A stretch of DNA of 64,000 nucleotides, taken from assembly GCF_001584325.1 (NCBI RefSeq), contig NZ_LSAZ01000034.1, positions 64,403 to 128,402 of the forward strand. Direction: 5' to 3'. Positions 22,589 to 32,432 of the stretch are shown piece after piece (position 1 is the stretch's first letter; each line of letters begins with the position of its first letter). The notes beneath the pieces are model-generated. The model ran no database searches and was not told the origin of the DNA. It was given only the letters and a program-made list of their open reading frames with translations. The position numbers and the translations under genes were made by a program. The stretch comes from Bacillus nakamurai (GTDB lineage: Bacteria > Bacillota > Bacilli > Bacillales > Bacillaceae).

Positions 22589-23585
22589 AGCGGGGCGCCT
22601 CCAATCGAAAATGCTCGTACACGGCCCGCGTCACGATCCGCCCTCTCGGCGTTCTTTGGAGAAATCCGATTTGCAGAAGGTACGGTTCGTATACGTCCTC
22701 TATTGTATGCGGTTCTTCGCCGATTGTCGCGGAAATCGTGTCAAGCCCGACAGGACCGCCGTTGAATTTTTCAATCATACCCATTAAAAGCTTGTGGTCA
22801 ATATGGTCAAGGCCGAGCGCGTCGACTTGAAGGCGCTCAAGCGCATCATGAGCGATTTCTTCCGTAATGCGGCTGTCGCCTAACACTTGGGCAAAATCCC
22901 TGACCCTTCTGAGGAGCCGGTTTGCGACCCGCGGCGTTCCCCTTGAACGTCTGGCAATTTCTAAAGCAGACGCTTTTTCTATATCTGCTTCAAATACCTC
23001 TGCCGTTCTCGAAACGATATCTGTAAGCTCTTCCTGCGTATAATATTCAAGGCGCGACAGCACGCCGAACCGATCTCTGAGCGGCGCCGTTAATAGGCCG
23101 ACTCTCGTCGTCGCGCCCACCAGCGTAAAAGGCGGAAGATCAAGACGGACGGATCGGGCGGAAGGGCCTTTTCCAATGACGATATCGAGGCAGAAATCCT
23201 CCATTGCCGGATACAGCACTTCTTCGATTGAGCGGTTCAGCCTGTGAATTTCATCTATAAACAGCACATCACCCGGCTCAAGCGCCGTCAAAATCGCGGC
23301 CAAATCACCGGGCCTTTCAATCGCAGGCCCTGATGTGGTCCGCATCTCCACTCCCATCTCATTGGCCACAATGGACGCAAGCGTTGTTTTCCCGAGCCCC
23401 GGTGGTCCGTATAAAAGAACGTGGTCAAGCGTTTCCTGCCTCATTTTTGCCGCATCGATAAATACGCGCAAATTTTCTTTTACCTTCTGCTGGCCGATGT
23501 ATTGCGCGAGGCTTTGCGGCCTGAGACTTTGCTCGATTATTGATTCATGGCTGTCTGCTTCACTTGAAACGAGCCGTTCATCCAT
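22581..23585 (-). CDS. ruvB: Holliday junction branch-migration ATPase RuvB
   Basis: AAA+ motor that drives branch migration with RuvA. In 334 residues: Walker [10 protein letters not shown] (about 60), Walker B DEIHRL, sensor 1 GATTR, arginine finger in LRDRFG, and the C-terminal winged helix RTPRGRIVT that contacts DNA. The ATG at 23585 ([10 protein letters not shown]) has TAAGGTG at a good distance; a start three codons earlier lies inside that site. It begins 10 bases after ruvA. Confidence 0.97.
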   Translation of the reverse strand: MDERLVSSEADSHESIIEQSLRPQSLAQYIGQQKVKENLRVFIDAAKMRQETLDHVLLYGPPGLGKTTLASIVANEMGVEMRTTSGPAIERPGDLAAILTALEPGDVLFIDEIHRLNRSIEEVLYPAMEDFCLDIVIGKGPSARSVRLDLPPFTLVGATTRVGLLTAPLRDRFGVLSRLEYYTQEELTDIVSRTAEVFEADIEKASALEIARRSRGTPRVANRLLRRVRDFAQVLGDSRITEEIAHDALERLQVDALGLDHIDHKLLMGMIEKFNGGPVGLDTISATIGEEPHTIEDVYEPYLLQIGFLQRTPRGRIVTRAVYEHFRLEAPRYD

Positions 23586-23595
23586 GAACATCACC

Positions 23596-24201
23596 TTACT
23601 TTAATAGTTTTTGCAATGCTTTTTTCACATATTGATCTGTGGAAAGCGCCTTTTCCTCTTTTAAGTGAGGAAGCACTTTCTTAATCTCTTTCTCGGCATA
23701 GCCGAGAACCCTGAGCGCTTCAAGCGCCTCATCGAGCGCGGTCTCAGCCTCTTGTTTTTCAATGCGTTCTTCATGATTAAACAAGTTGTCGATCATTTCA
23801 GGCACTACATCGGCAAGCTTCCCTTTTAAATCCAAAATGATCTGCCGCGCCGTTTTTTTGCCGACGCCGGGAAACTTCACCAAAAAGGCTTCATCTTCCT
23901 GTTCAATCGCTTCAATGACCGCCCCCGGATCACCCGAACCGAGTATCGCGAGCGCCCCTTTCGGCCCGATGCCCGTGACGTTTAACAGCTTTGTGAAAAG
24001 CGCTTTTTCTTCACGGGTTGAAAAGCCGTACAGGGAAAAGGCGTCTTCTTTAATATGATGGTACGTAAAAATGGTCTCTTGATTGCTTACCTTATAGATA
24101 AACGGATTCGGGGTGAAGATCTGATAGCCGATTCCGCCGTTTTCAATCACAATGTATTGGGGAGATACGTAATCAATCGTCCCCTTCACGAATTCAATCA
24201 C
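23596..24201 (-). CDS. ruvA: Holliday junction DNA-binding subunit RuvA
   Basis: A 201-residue protein that tetramerises on four-way junctions and loads RuvB. OB fold at 1-63 ([20 protein letters not shown]), tandem helix-hairpin-helix motifs at about 70-130 ([32 protein letters not shown]) and the small RuvB-binding domain at the end. Start is GTG behind AGAGGTG. Confidence 0.97.
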   Translation of the reverse strand: MIEFVKGTIDYVSPQYIVIENGGIGYQIFTPNPFIYKVSNQETIFTYHHIKEDAFSLYGFSTREEKALFTKLLNVTGIGPKGALAILGSGDPGAVIEAIEQEDEAFLVKFPGVGKKTARQIILDLKGKLADVVPEMIDNLFNHEERIEKQEAETALDEALEALRVLGYAEKEIKKVLPHLKEEKALSTDQYVKKALQKLLK

Positions 24202-24300
24202 ACCTATTCACCTCTTTGACTGCTTTTCATTGTACCATAAAAACAGCCAAAGTCTTAAGAAAAGTTAACGTATGTTCGCGTTGCCGCCCCTCATGTCAGA

Positions 24301-24326
24301 AAAAAAAGACATGGGGAACATGTCTT
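24301..24326 (-). terminator. Terminator of bofC
   Basis: AGACATG / CATGTCT stem with a five-base loop; on the minus strand it ends in seven Ts. It separates bofC from ruvA. Confidence 0.75.
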
Positions 24327-24335
24327 ACACAAAAA

Positions 24336-24830
24336 TCATCCGCTGTATGTCTTAATATGATCGATGACGCTCTCAAATTCTGCTTTTGTCCTGTACGGAA
24401 TGCCGTTTTCCAAGTGCTTTTGCAAATGGCTTTCCAGCCGTTCTAAATCAATCTGAAAGAAGGACTGGATCGGCTCCGCTAAAGAGTCGGGTCGGCCGTG
24501 AAAAGTGGAAATGACGCCCCCGTCCGTGATGCCGATATATCCGTTGACTTTGCTGAGCGGAGAGATATCATCTACATGCTTGCGGAACAGCACAAACCCT
24601 TTTTTCTGTTCAACAAGCGTCCATCCCGCATAGGCCGCCCAGAAATCTTCCATCGCCAAAACGGTTTCATCCGTATGTTCAATGCCGACATCTCCGTCTA
24701 AATAAACCCTTTCCAACTGCACGTGCACCCGAAGCGGCCCATAATGCTCAACCTCCGCTCCAAACACGCGGGGCTCCCCTGTAAAAAGGGCTGCGGCTGA
24801 TAATATAAGTATAAACAAAAGACGTTTCAC
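24336..24830 (-). CDS. bofC: Forespore regulator BofC (bypass-of-forespore)
   Basis: Secreted from the forespore into the intermembrane space, where in B. subtilis it restrains the SpoIVB protease that triggers sigma-K activation. A signal peptide (about 1-24, ending FGA) leads into EVEHYGPLRVHVQLERVYLDG and the C-terminal four-helix domain ending HIKTYSG. I prefer the GTG at 24830 because AAAGAGGTG lies upstream and B. subtilis BofC starts MKRF; the ATG at 24851 would add seven residues. Confidence 0.9.
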   Translation of the reverse strand: MKRLLFILILSAAALFTGEPRVFGAEVEHYGPLRVHVQLERVYLDGDVGIEHTDETVLAMEDFWAAYAGWTLVEQKKGFVLFRKHVDDISPLSKVNGYIGITDGGVISTFHGRPDSLAEPIQSFFQIDLERLESHLQKHLENGIPYRTKAEFESVIDHIKTYSG

Positions 24831-24916
24831 CAAAAACACCTCTTTATTCAATCAAACTCTTTATGCTAGTTTGACCAAAGATGCGGCGGCTTAACCATTC
24901 TTTCCTTTGCATCCGT

Positions 24917-24949
24917 AAAAAAGCAGCCCTCCCGTCGGAAGACTGCTTT
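24917..24949 (-). terminator. Terminator left of a small disrupted reading frame
   Basis: AAAGCAG / CTGCTTT outer stem with an inner TCC/GGA pairing; six Ts on the minus strand. Confidence 0.65.
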
Positions 24950-24955
24950 GCCATG

Positions 24956-25077
24956 CTATTTGCGCTTACCTGCAATCAGCTTCATTTGCCCGGGCGTCAG
25001 CTTAAGGCGATAGCCCCTGACGGTTAAATACACTTCCCCTGCACCGAAGCTTGGTCATACTGGTTTGTTTTTTTCAT
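24956..25077 (-). pseudogene. Small frameshifted reading frame, family not recognised
   Basis: An ATG at 25077 (MKKTNQYDQA) has an ideal GGAGGGG ribosome binding site but its frame ends after 17 codons. Another frame continues without interruption to 24956 and reads GEVYLTVRGYRLKLTPGQMK then LIAGKRK, a coherent basic peptide with no start of its own. Joining the two needs one extra base, so this looks like a gene of about 40 codons with a single-base deletion. A terminator follows at once. It could be coincidence. Confidence 0.4.
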
Positions 25078-25265
25078 TCCGGCCCCTCCGTCTCTTTCTT
25101 ATTGCTTCCATCGTAACAAGGCGATATGAAGGGCGTTTTAAGAAAATGTAAAGGAATGGTAAAGCCGGCTTTTTTAATAATGAGGGAGAAAATATACCCG
25201 AAAAATTGTGTAAATAGTCATGCCGCGCCATAATCCAAATATAAGACAAACAAGGGGGAATCTGA

Positions 25266-26707
25266 TTGGCAGAATTTACAGCAAGCTTAAACGGTATTTT
25301 GTGGAGCACGCCCGTTATTTATATTTTGTAGCAGTCGGCCTTATCTTTTCGATTTTGACCCGCTTTTTGCAAGTCCGGCATATAAAAGAGATGATTCTCC
25401 TGATGTTTCAAGGAAAAACGGGCGTATCGTCATTTCAGGCATTGTCCATTGCGCTCTCAGGGCGCGTAGGGACGGGAAATATTGCAGGTGTGGCAACAGC
25501 CATAGCGTTCGGCGGTCCCGGCGCCGTGTTTTGGATGTGGGTCATCGCCTTTATCGGTTCAGCCAGCGCCTTTGTCGAGTCCACCCTCGCACAAATTTAT
25601 AAAGTGAAAGAAAACGGCCAATACAGGGGCGGCCCTGCTTATTACATAGAAAAAGGGATCGGAATCAAATGGTTTGCCGTATTATTTGCCTTTGCCGCAC
25701 TCGTTGCTATGGCCGTCCTGATGCCGGGTGTTCAATCAAATTCGATCGCTGAAAGCGTACATAATGCATTTGGCATCAATCCCATTTTTACGGGCTGCTT
25801 CCTCGTACTGCTGCTCGGTTTTATCATTTTCGGCGGAGTGAAACGGATTGCCCAGGCCGCGCAGATGATTGTGCCGTTCATGGCCTTTGGTTATATCCTT
25901 TTGTCACTTGTCATTATATTAATGAATATTACGGAGCTGCCTGCGGTTATCGCACTGATCTTCAAAAGCGCGTTTGCATTGGACGCTGCGTTTGGCGGCC
26001 TTATCGGCATGGCAATTTCTTGGGGAGTGAAACGGGGAATCTATTCTAATGAAGCAGGTCAGGGAACAGGGGCGCACCCAGCGGCGGCCGCAGAGGTTTC
26101 TCATCCGGCCAAGCAAGGTTTGGTTCAGGCTTTTTCGGTTTATATTGATACGCTGTTTGTCTGTTCGGCAACCGCATTTATGATTTTATTTACAGGGATG
26201 TTTAATACTCAGACAGAGGATGGCTCGTATATTGTCTACCATGTCAAAGGGGTTGAAGCGGGGCCCGGTTTTACCCAGGCCGCAATTGATCAAGTTATGC
26301 CGGGATTCGGGGCAGGTTTTGTCGCGGTTGCTCTTTTCTTCTTCGCTTTTACAACCATTATGGCTTATTACTACATTGCCGAGACAAATATCGTCTACTT
26401 AACACGGGGCGGAAAAAACAAATGGGCGATGCTCGGCTTAAAAGCGGTCATTCTTATCGCAACGTTTTACGGTGCTGTTAAAACGGCAGATATTACCTGG
26501 GCGCTGGGAGATGCCGGGCTGGGAATCATGGTGTGGCTGAATGTCATTGCCATTGTCGTGCTTGCAAAACCGGCCCTGCTTACGTTAAAGGACTATGAAA
26601 GACAGAAAAAACAAGGGCTTGACCCTGTGTTTGATCCTAAAGCGCTCGGGATAAAAAATGCTGTTTTTTGGGAAAAGAAGTATGCTGACCATAAACGGGT
26701 ATCTTAA
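25266..26707 (+). pseudogene. yrbD: AGCS-family sodium/alanine symporter, frameshifted near residue 21
   Basis: From about 25,331 onward the frame encodes a complete symporter body with 10-11 membrane helices and the family signatures SGRVGTGNIAGVATAIAFGG and GGPAYYIEKG. The N-terminus is in a different frame: a TTG at 25266 behind AAGGGGG reads MAEFTASLNGILWSTPVIYI, L, then TAG at 25329. This matches the usual AGCS opening (LNxxxWSxPxIYIL) and would join VGLIFSILTRFLQVRH if one base were restored. The alternative start at 25220 keeps the body open but gives a non-family N-terminus. Name is by position relative to B. subtilis. Confidence 0.75.
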
Positions 26708-26716
26708 TATGTAAAC

Positions 26717-26749
26717 ACTGCCGGATGACATCATCCGGCAGTTTGCTTT
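26717..26749 (+). terminator. Terminator after the symporter gene
   Basis: Perfect 11-bp stem CTGCCGGATGA / TCATCCGGCAG followed by TTTGCTTTT on the plus strand. Confidence 0.85.
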
Positions 26750-27357
26750 TAACGGCTGTTTTGATTCATGTCGCGCAGCCTAGTAAACGTTGCATTATCG
26801 GTAAACACTTGAATTGTGCGGCCGTTTGCAAATTTTTTCGCCGCACGTTTGATTTGCTTATCATTATGCTTCGTAAAAGGATGGTTCGTTCTGACTGCAA
26901 TGACGACTCGGGTATCGGTTACAATGACCTGAGCATCCTGAACGCCGTTTACTTTTTTCACACGGTCTGCAATTTTTGAGGCCGTTCTGATATTTTCGGC
27001 ATTGTCATAGCCATTGTATGACATCGCAGCCGGGTTGTTAACGTTACGGCCGTTATAAGTGCCGTCCGTTGTTAACGGAACGCCGTCATTCGGCGCATAT
27101 CGATCGGACACATTCGTTGTATTATTCGTCGTATAATGACGGCCGTTTCGGTTTTCCATCATTTCGGAAATAGGGCCTTGGTGGTCCATTCCGTTCTGAC
27201 GTCTGCCGATATCATTATCATTTGAATAGTACCCGACAGGACGGGTTGTCTGATTATGATTGTAACGCCCATCATTCATGGCATTGTTTGCTCCGCATGC
27301 TGATAAGCTTGCTGTCACGACCAAAAGGCCGGCTATCGTCGTCAATTTTTTACCCAA
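26749..27357 (-). CDS. coxA: Spore cortex lipoprotein CoxA (YhcN/YlaJ family)
   Basis: CoxA (YrbB) is a sporulation protein of the cortex region. A TTG start at 27357 behind GGGGGG gives a 202-residue lipoprotein precursor: signal GKKLTTIAGLLVVTASLSAC with the lipobox cysteine at about 20, a low-complexity Asn/Tyr/Arg-rich middle, and the C-terminal YhcN/YlaJ domain (IADRVKKVNGVQDAQVIVTD, then VAVRT-type strand). Longer in-frame starts exist but lack a binding site. Lies directly downstream of safA. Confidence 0.87.
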   Translation of the reverse strand: MGKKLTTIAGLLVVTASLSACGANNAMNDGRYNHNQTTRPVGYYSNDNDIGRRQNGMDHQGPISEMMENRNGRHYTTNNTTNVSDRYAPNDGVPLTTDGTYNGRNVNNPAAMSYNGYDNAENIRTASKIADRVKKVNGVQDAQVIVTDTRVVIAVRTNHPFTKHNDKQIKRAAKKFANGRTIQVFTDNATFTRLRDMNQNSR

Positions 27358-27458
27358 TGGAAAAACCCCCCGTGGATTCATCGCTTCTGAGCGTTGCCGC
27401 TCATGTTTTAGGATGCACGGCAAATGGGGGGTTTAAGCTTGTCAGTTATGACCAGCAT

Positions 27459-27487
27459 AAAAAAAAGGAACGACATACATCGTCCCG
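27459..27487 (-). terminator. Terminator of safA
   Basis: GGGACGA / TCGTTCC stem (one G-U) followed by eight Ts on the minus strand, between safA and coxA. Confidence 0.7.
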
Positions 27488-27492
27488 AATGA

Positions 27493-28698
27493 TTAATCTT
27501 CTTCTTCGTCCGGCCGGCCGAACATTTGGTTTGCATTTGGCTGATTCGCCATGACGTTAGGGGCTGCTCCCCCATAATGCATATAATGCCCGCCGTACGC
27601 CCCCATATTCGGATAAGCTTGCACAGGCATATTCGCATAATGGTGATGTGAGCCGTGATGGTGGTGGTGATGATGTGAATCATGACAGCCGCAATCATCA
27701 TCCTTAAATTTTCCATCTTCATGTTTATGAGGCGCATTCGCGTAATAGTTGGCACCGACCGCCGGGTAACCGCCGTAATAAGGCATATTCGCGGACATTG
27801 CGCCTCCGTGAGCATGTTTGTAACCGTCATATTCCATATTTTCATGAGCCTGGTTTTCATATCCGCCATAACCCGCCGGTGAAACAAAACCAGGATGGAA
27901 TCCGTACGAATAAGGCATGGGCATCGGATAGCCTCCGCCCATCGGATAGCAAGGGTGGCATAATCCTGACCCCGGCAGCACCGGCGTAACCGGAACCGGA
28001 CACGGGCAGCAAGGCATCTGGTAATGCATATACGGCTCAACCATCGGCATACTAGGCATCGGCATGGCTGGAATATTAGGCATATTCGGAATGTTATAAG
28101 TTATATTTTCTTTTTCCATCTTGCCGGCTTCAGGCGCCTTCGGCATATTAGGCATATTAGGCATATTAGGCATATTAGGCATATTAGGCATTTTCGGGTA
28201 ATTCGAGTTTTCCATATTGATCATTGCCTCCTGTTGTGGAAATTTATTCATGTCAAACTCATTCTCTTTCGGCTCGACAAAATGCGTCACTAGCTCCTCC
28301 GGCTTAGGAGGCGACCACGGCTGAAACAGCTGATTGGATGGATAATATTGATTCATATCAGCTTCCGGCAGTACATTTTCATGTTTTTCGGGCATTGGCG
28401 GCACATACGGCACTGACGTTTTTTCTTCTTCCGGCATTGTGTCTTCAATGTCCACAACTGATTTCGGCTTTTCCTTAGCATATGGATGCTCGTGCTTTTG
28501 CACTGAAGGCCCGAAATGTGCCTTAGGTTCTTTTCTGACCGGAACAGCTTCTGAAGGCACCTTTATCTTCATTCCAGGCATGATTAAGTCTGGATTGCTG
28601 AGCTGAGTATTCAGTTTTTTTATCTCTTCGAAATCAACTCCGTATTTTTCAGCTATTTTCCAGAGCGAATCGCCTTTTTGAACGATATGAATTTTCAA
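27493..28698 (-). CDS. safA: Spore inner-coat morphogenetic protein SafA
   Basis: SafA localises to the cortex-coat interface through its LysM domain and recruits SpoVID-dependent coat proteins. LysM is at residues 1-50 (HIVQKGDSLWKIAEKYGVDF, KIKVPSE). A charged linker follows, then a Met-Pro-Asn tandem tract near 170-190, a Met/Pro/Gly/Tyr-rich region and a His cluster (DSHHHHHHHGSHHHY) near 343. Length is 401 against 387 in B. subtilis, the difference being plausible from repeat number. B. subtilis also makes a C-terminal form from an internal start; candidate Met codons are numerous here. Confidence 0.95.
   Translation of the reverse strand: MKIHIVQKGDSLWKIAEKYGVDFEEIKKLNTQLSNPDLIMPGMKIKVPSEAVPVRKEPKAHFGPSVQKHEHPYAKEKPKSVVDIEDTMPEEEKTSVPYVPPMPEKHENVLPEADMNQYYPSNQLFQPWSPPKPEELVTHFVEPKENEFDMNKFPQQEAMINMENSNYPKMPNMPNMPNMPNMPNMPKAPEAGKMEKENITYNIPNMPNIPAMPMPSMPMVEPYMHYQMPCCPCPVPVTPVLPGSGLCHPCYPMGGGYPMPMPYSYGFHPGFVSPAGYGGYENQAHENMEYDGYKHAHGGAMSANMPYYGGYPAVGANYYANAPHKHEDGKFKDDDCGCHDSHHHHHHHGSHHHYANMPVQAYPNMGAYGGHYMHYGGAAPNVMANQPNANQMFGRPDEEED
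28142..28195 (-). repeat. 9-bp tandem repeat coding Met-Pro-Asn in safA
   Basis: Five near-perfect copies of GGCATATTA (plus strand) in a row and a sixth degenerate copy. Each codes for Met-Pro-Asn on the minus strand, so copy changes keep the frame. Confidence 0.9.
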
Positions 28699-28825
28699 CG
28701 TTTTCCCCTCCTATGCACAAAACGTGAACAGTTCATTTGTCATTACAATATGTTTCTTCACAATATATGCCTACGTACAAGGCATGATGATAAAAATTTT
28801 TGAAAGGAGGGGAATTTTTTCATCT

Positions 28826-29932
28826 TTACGTATGTTTCAGCATTCTGTTTAACGCCTGCAGCGCATCTGTTTGAACGGCCTTCGGCACTTTGATGACGCC
28901 TGTCGGCTCGCCTTTTTCCACCTGCTCTAACGACCAAAGCAAATGAGGAAGGTCAATTCTGTTCATCGTCAGACACGGGCACATATCAGGGTTCAGCGAT
29001 TCAATTTGTTTATCCGGATGCGACTGAATAAGGCGCTGAACTAGATTCATCTCCGTCCCAATCGCCCACTTACTGTTCGGTTCAGCCCGTTCAATCGTAT
29101 CAATGATGTATTTGGTAGAGCCGCTGTCGTCGCTGAGTGAGACCGTCTCCCGCGAGCATTCAGGATGAACGATAATTCGAATCTCCGGATCACGCTTACG
29201 CAAATGAGAAATGTTTTCCGCGGTAAACTTTTCATGGACGGAGCAATGCCCTTTCCACAGAATGACCCTTATCTTTTCCGGGTGTTCCTCAGTGAGCAAT
29301 TGTTCTTGTATCGGGTCCCATACAGCCATATCCTCCAGCGGAATACCGAGGTCATAAGCCGTATTTCTGCCCAGATGCTGATCAGGCAAAAATAAAATTC
29401 TTTTCTTTTGCATAAAAGCCCATTTCAGCACTTTCAGGGCATTTGAAGAGGTAACGGTCGCCCCGCCGTGCCGCCCGACAAATGCCTTAATCTCTGCAGT
29501 AGAATTGACATACGTTAAGGGGATGATGGTATCTCCGTACATACGCTGAAGCTCTTCCCACGCTTTATCTGTCTGCTGTATATCTGCCATGTCTGCCATC
29601 GAACAGCCCGCACGCATATCAGGCAAAATAACGGTTTGGTCATCTGCCGTCAGCATATCTGCCGTTTCAGCCATAAAATGTACGCCGCAAAACACAATAT
29701 ATTCCGCTTCTTTATTTTTTTCCGCCACCTGGGCAAGCTGAAGGGAGTCACCCGTCGTATCGGCAAATTGAATGACCTCATCCTTTTGATAGTGATGGCC
29801 GGGAATGAACAGACGCTTTCCGAATTTCTGTTTAATTGCGGCGACCCGTTCCTCCATTTCCCGAGCAGTCATCTCTTTATAACGGCTCGGCATGAATTCA
29901 TTTGATTTTGTCATGACATCAAAGATTGACAT
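28826..29932 (-). CDS. nadA: Quinolinate synthase
   Basis: [4Fe-4S] enzyme condensing iminoaspartate with dihydroxyacetone phosphate to quinolinate. 368 residues from the ATG at 29932, which follows GGGGGGACT. Conserved [12 protein letters not shown], the cysteine-containing [16 protein letters not shown], and the late cluster ligands HPECSRE and [11 protein letters not shown] are visible. Its start overlaps the nadC end, so nadB-nadC-nadA form one operon. Confidence 0.97.
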   Translation of the reverse strand: MSIFDVMTKSNEFMPSRYKEMTAREMEERVAAIKQKFGKRLFIPGHHYQKDEVIQFADTTGDSLQLAQVAEKNKEAEYIVFCGVHFMAETADMLTADDQTVILPDMRAGCSMADMADIQQTDKAWEELQRMYGDTIIPLTYVNSTAEIKAFVGRHGGATVTSSNALKVLKWAFMQKKRILFLPDQHLGRNTAYDLGIPLEDMAVWDPIQEQLLTEEHPEKIRVILWKGHCSVHEKFTAENISHLRKRDPEIRIIVHPECSRETVSLSDDSGSTKYIIDTIERAEPNSKWAIGTEMNLVQRLIQSHPDKQIESLNPDMCPCLTMNRIDLPHLLWSLEQVEKGEPTGVIKVPKAVQTDALQALNRMLKHT

Positions 29933-30782
29933 TTTCCAGTCCCCCCGTTTTTGATACTGCAACATCCATACTGATGTCGGCGCTTTTGACAGAATGAGTC
30001 AGAAACCCTAAGGAAATAAACTGAACGCCCGTTCCTTTATAAGCAGGCAATGTCTCAAGCGTGATTCCGCCGGATGCTTCCGTTTTGATATGGCCCGGAG
30101 TCATGTTTGCAAATTCCCTGACGGTTTCAGGCGGACAATTATCAAACATAATGACATCCGCTCCGGCCCCAATGGCCTCTTGCAGCTGCTGCTCTGATTC
30201 AATCTCGACCTCTATCGCAAGCATATGGCCCGCTGCTTTTCGCGCCCGCTCCATAGCCGCCTTTATCGAGCCGCACGCAGCGATATGGTTATCTTTAATC
30301 ATGATGCCGTCATATAAGCCGAACCGGTGGTTACTCCCTCCTCCGATTCGAACAGCATATTTTTCAAGCATTCGCAGCCCCGGTGTCGTTTTTCTTGTAT
30401 CACAAAGCTTAATGGCCGGATCATCCAGGCGTCTTTTGGCCTCATCGGTCATTGTCGCGATGCCGGACATTCTCTGAATGAGGTTAAGAATGACGCGCTC
30501 TCCGGTAAGAAGTGAAGCTGCAGACCCTTCTAATGAGGCAAGAACGTCCCCTTTCTTCATACGGTCTCCGTCTTTTTTGATGAAATCGATGCTGATTTCA
30601 CTGTCTAAAAGCCCGTAACCTTCACGGATGATTGCAGCTCCGGCAAACACTCCGTCAGTTTTGGCGATAATTTCAGCCTTACACCGATGATCTGAAAAGA
30701 TCGCTTGTGATGTGGCGTCCCCCGATCCGATATCCTCCTGAAAAAAATGAGTCAGCAATTTCTTTAGCTGCAAAACGTCCAT
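29919..30782 (-). CDS. nadC: Nicotinate-nucleotide pyrophosphorylase (carboxylating)
   Basis: Converts quinolinate and PRPP to nicotinate mononucleotide. 287 residues from ATG 30782; conserved [35 protein letters not shown] in two visible blocks, and EVEIES, VIMFDN, EASGGI of the barrel. The start overlaps nadB by 19 bases and the end overlaps the nadA start, indicating translational coupling. Confidence 0.96.
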   Translation of the reverse strand: MDVLQLKKLLTHFFQEDIGSGDATSQAIFSDHRCKAEIIAKTDGVFAGAAIIREGYGLLDSEISIDFIKKDGDRMKKGDVLASLEGSAASLLTGERVILNLIQRMSGIATMTDEAKRRLDDPAIKLCDTRKTTPGLRMLEKYAVRIGGGSNHRFGLYDGIMIKDNHIAACGSIKAAMERARKAAGHMLAIEVEIESEQQLQEAIGAGADVIMFDNCPPETVREFANMTPGHIKTEASGGITLETLPAYKGTGVQFISLGFLTHSVKSADISMDVAVSKTGGLENVNL

Positions 30783-32329
30783 TGTTTCCAAATCCCTTCG
30801 TTTTTTCTGATGACCGTTTCTGATTTCGAATGAATGATTTGTTTTCCGCGCCACTGTTCCTCCGTTTGCGGAAAATCAGAGCGAAAATGGGCTCCCCTGC
30901 TTTCTTCCCGCAGCAGTGCAGAGGCTGTCACAAGTTTTGCGGCCTGCCATAAGAAAGAAAGCTCTGCTTGTTCAATTGTGATTTCCTTCACATTAATATG
31001 ATGCACAAACGCGTCAGAAAGCCATTTTTCCAACGCCTGCAATTGTTCCTTTTCTCTGACGATGCCCGCTGCGTTTGTCATTCTGGCTTGGAGCTCTTGA
31101 AGCTGGATATCCGGTACTTGAAAGATGATGTCACGTTCCGCTGATGCTTTTTTCAACCTTCCATTGGCCGGTTTTTGAATGATATGCTCAGCCGCTCTTT
31201 GTCCGCTCACCAGCGCCTCCAGCAGGGAATTGCTTGCAAGCCGGTTCGCTCCATGCAAGCCGGTGCAGGCGGTTTCTCCAATTGCGTATAGGTCAGGCAC
31301 AGCGGTTTCTCCCCATGTATTGACTTTTACACCGCCCATTAAAAAATGCATCCCCGGAGCTACAGGTATCCCGTCGCTGATATCGATACCCGCTGCTTGA
31401 CAAATGCCCGTTATGGTCGGAAACCGCTTTTCAAAGCCGGAAATTCGGCTGCAATCCATGCTGATCGGATTATTTCTCATCATCTCTTCATGAATGGCTC
31501 TTGAGACAACGTCTCTTGGCGCCAAATCTTCCAGCGGGTGCCTGCCGGCCATAATCCGGCGCCCTGACAGGTCCGTTAAACAACCGCCCTCTCCTCTGAC
31601 CGCTTCAGATATAAGCCCGTATGCCGCTCCGTTTTTGATAAGGAGGGTCGGATGAAACTGGGTGAATTCCATATCTGTTATCTCAGCCCCCGCCCGGTAA
31701 GCAAGCGCAATTCCGTCTCCCGTTATCGCAGAATCGTTTGTATGATGCTGATAAAGATTGCCGCAGCCGCCGGCTGCGAGCACTACATAGTCCGATCTTC
31801 TGTATGAAACAGAGCCCTCCGCATCCTTCACAGCAACGCCGGCACATCGGCCGTGTTCAATCAGCAGATCTAATGCCGTTTCATGTTCAATGATTTGTAT
31901 TCTGCCGCTAAGCCGCTGAAGCAGAAAATCAACCAAGATTCGGCCGGTGGCGTCACCTCCGGCATGCAGAATTCTGCGGATTGAATGAGCCCCTTCCTTG
32001 CCGAGGCTCACTTCTCCGTATGAATCAACGTCAAATGGAAATTGGCTTACAATCAGCTGATTGATGATTTTTTTTCCGCTCTTCAACAGTTCCCGAACAG
32101 CTGTCACATCATTATGGCCGCAGCCCGCGTACAGCGTATCATTTACATGGGATTCGATGGAGTCTTCTTTTGCGTATGAAGCGGCAATTCCGCCTTGGGC
32201 GTAATGTGAATTGCTGTTTTTGACGTTTTTTTTCGTGATGACAGTCACTTGGTATGACGGGGGCAATGAGGAAGCAAATGAAAGTGCGGCTGTCCCCGAA
32301 CCAATGACAATAATTGTTTTTTCAGACAT
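30764..32329 (-). CDS. nadB: L-aspartate oxidase
   Basis: FAD enzyme making iminoaspartate, the first step of NAD synthesis. 521 residues with the dinucleotide-binding start IIVIGSGTAALSFAS, NSHYAQGGIAAS, TGDGIALAYRAGAEITDMEF and GLHGANRLASNSLLEALVSG. GGAGG precedes the ATG. First gene of nadBCA, facing nifS across a 103-bp control region. Confidence 0.96.
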   Translation of the reverse strand: MSEKTIIVIGSGTAALSFASSLPPSYQVTVITKKNVKNSNSHYAQGGIAASYAKEDSIESHVNDTLYAGCGHNDVTAVRELLKSGKKIINQLIVSQFPFDVDSYGEVSLGKEGAHSIRRILHAGGDATGRILVDFLLQRLSGRIQIIEHETALDLLIEHGRCAGVAVKDAEGSVSYRRSDYVVLAAGGCGNLYQHHTNDSAITGDGIALAYRAGAEITDMEFTQFHPTLLIKNGAAYGLISEAVRGEGGCLTDLSGRRIMAGRHPLEDLAPRDVVSRAIHEEMMRNNPISMDCSRISGFEKRFPTITGICQAAGIDISDGIPVAPGMHFLMGGVKVNTWGETAVPDLYAIGETACTGLHGANRLASNSLLEALVSGQRAAEHIIQKPANGRLKKASAERDIIFQVPDIQLQELQARMTNAAGIVREKEQLQALEKWLSDAFVHHINVKEITIEQAELSFLWQAAKLVTASALLREESRGAHFRSDFPQTEEQWRGKQIIHSKSETVIRKNEGIWKQWTFCS

Positions 32330-32343
32330 ACATCGGCCTCCTG

Positions 32344-32388
32344 TTGTTTACACATGTCTTGACACTTATATTTACACAACGATAAAAT
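32344..32388. promoter_or_regulatory. nifS promoter with probable NadR operator
   Basis: TTGACA (32359-32364) and TAAAAT (32383-32388) with an 18-base spacer form a rightward promoter for nifS. The -35 lies in the palindrome TGTCTTGACA and is flanked by two copies of TTTACACA (near 32348 and 32371). This symmetric arrangement in the nadB-nifS gap is where NadR (NiaR) is known to repress in response to niacin; the exact operator limits are inferred. Confidence 0.7.
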
Positions 32389-32432
32389 AAACTCAAGCAT
32401 TTTTTATCATGAACGGATAGGAGACTGACTAC

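Noticed and set aside
28142-28195. Possible CRISPR-like array
   Set aside because: Units are 9 bp, contiguous, and code for Met-Pro-Asn; there are no spacers.
27408-28293. Open frames with Arg/Ile/His repeats around safA
   Set aside because: They are other-frame readings of the safA repeat tract.
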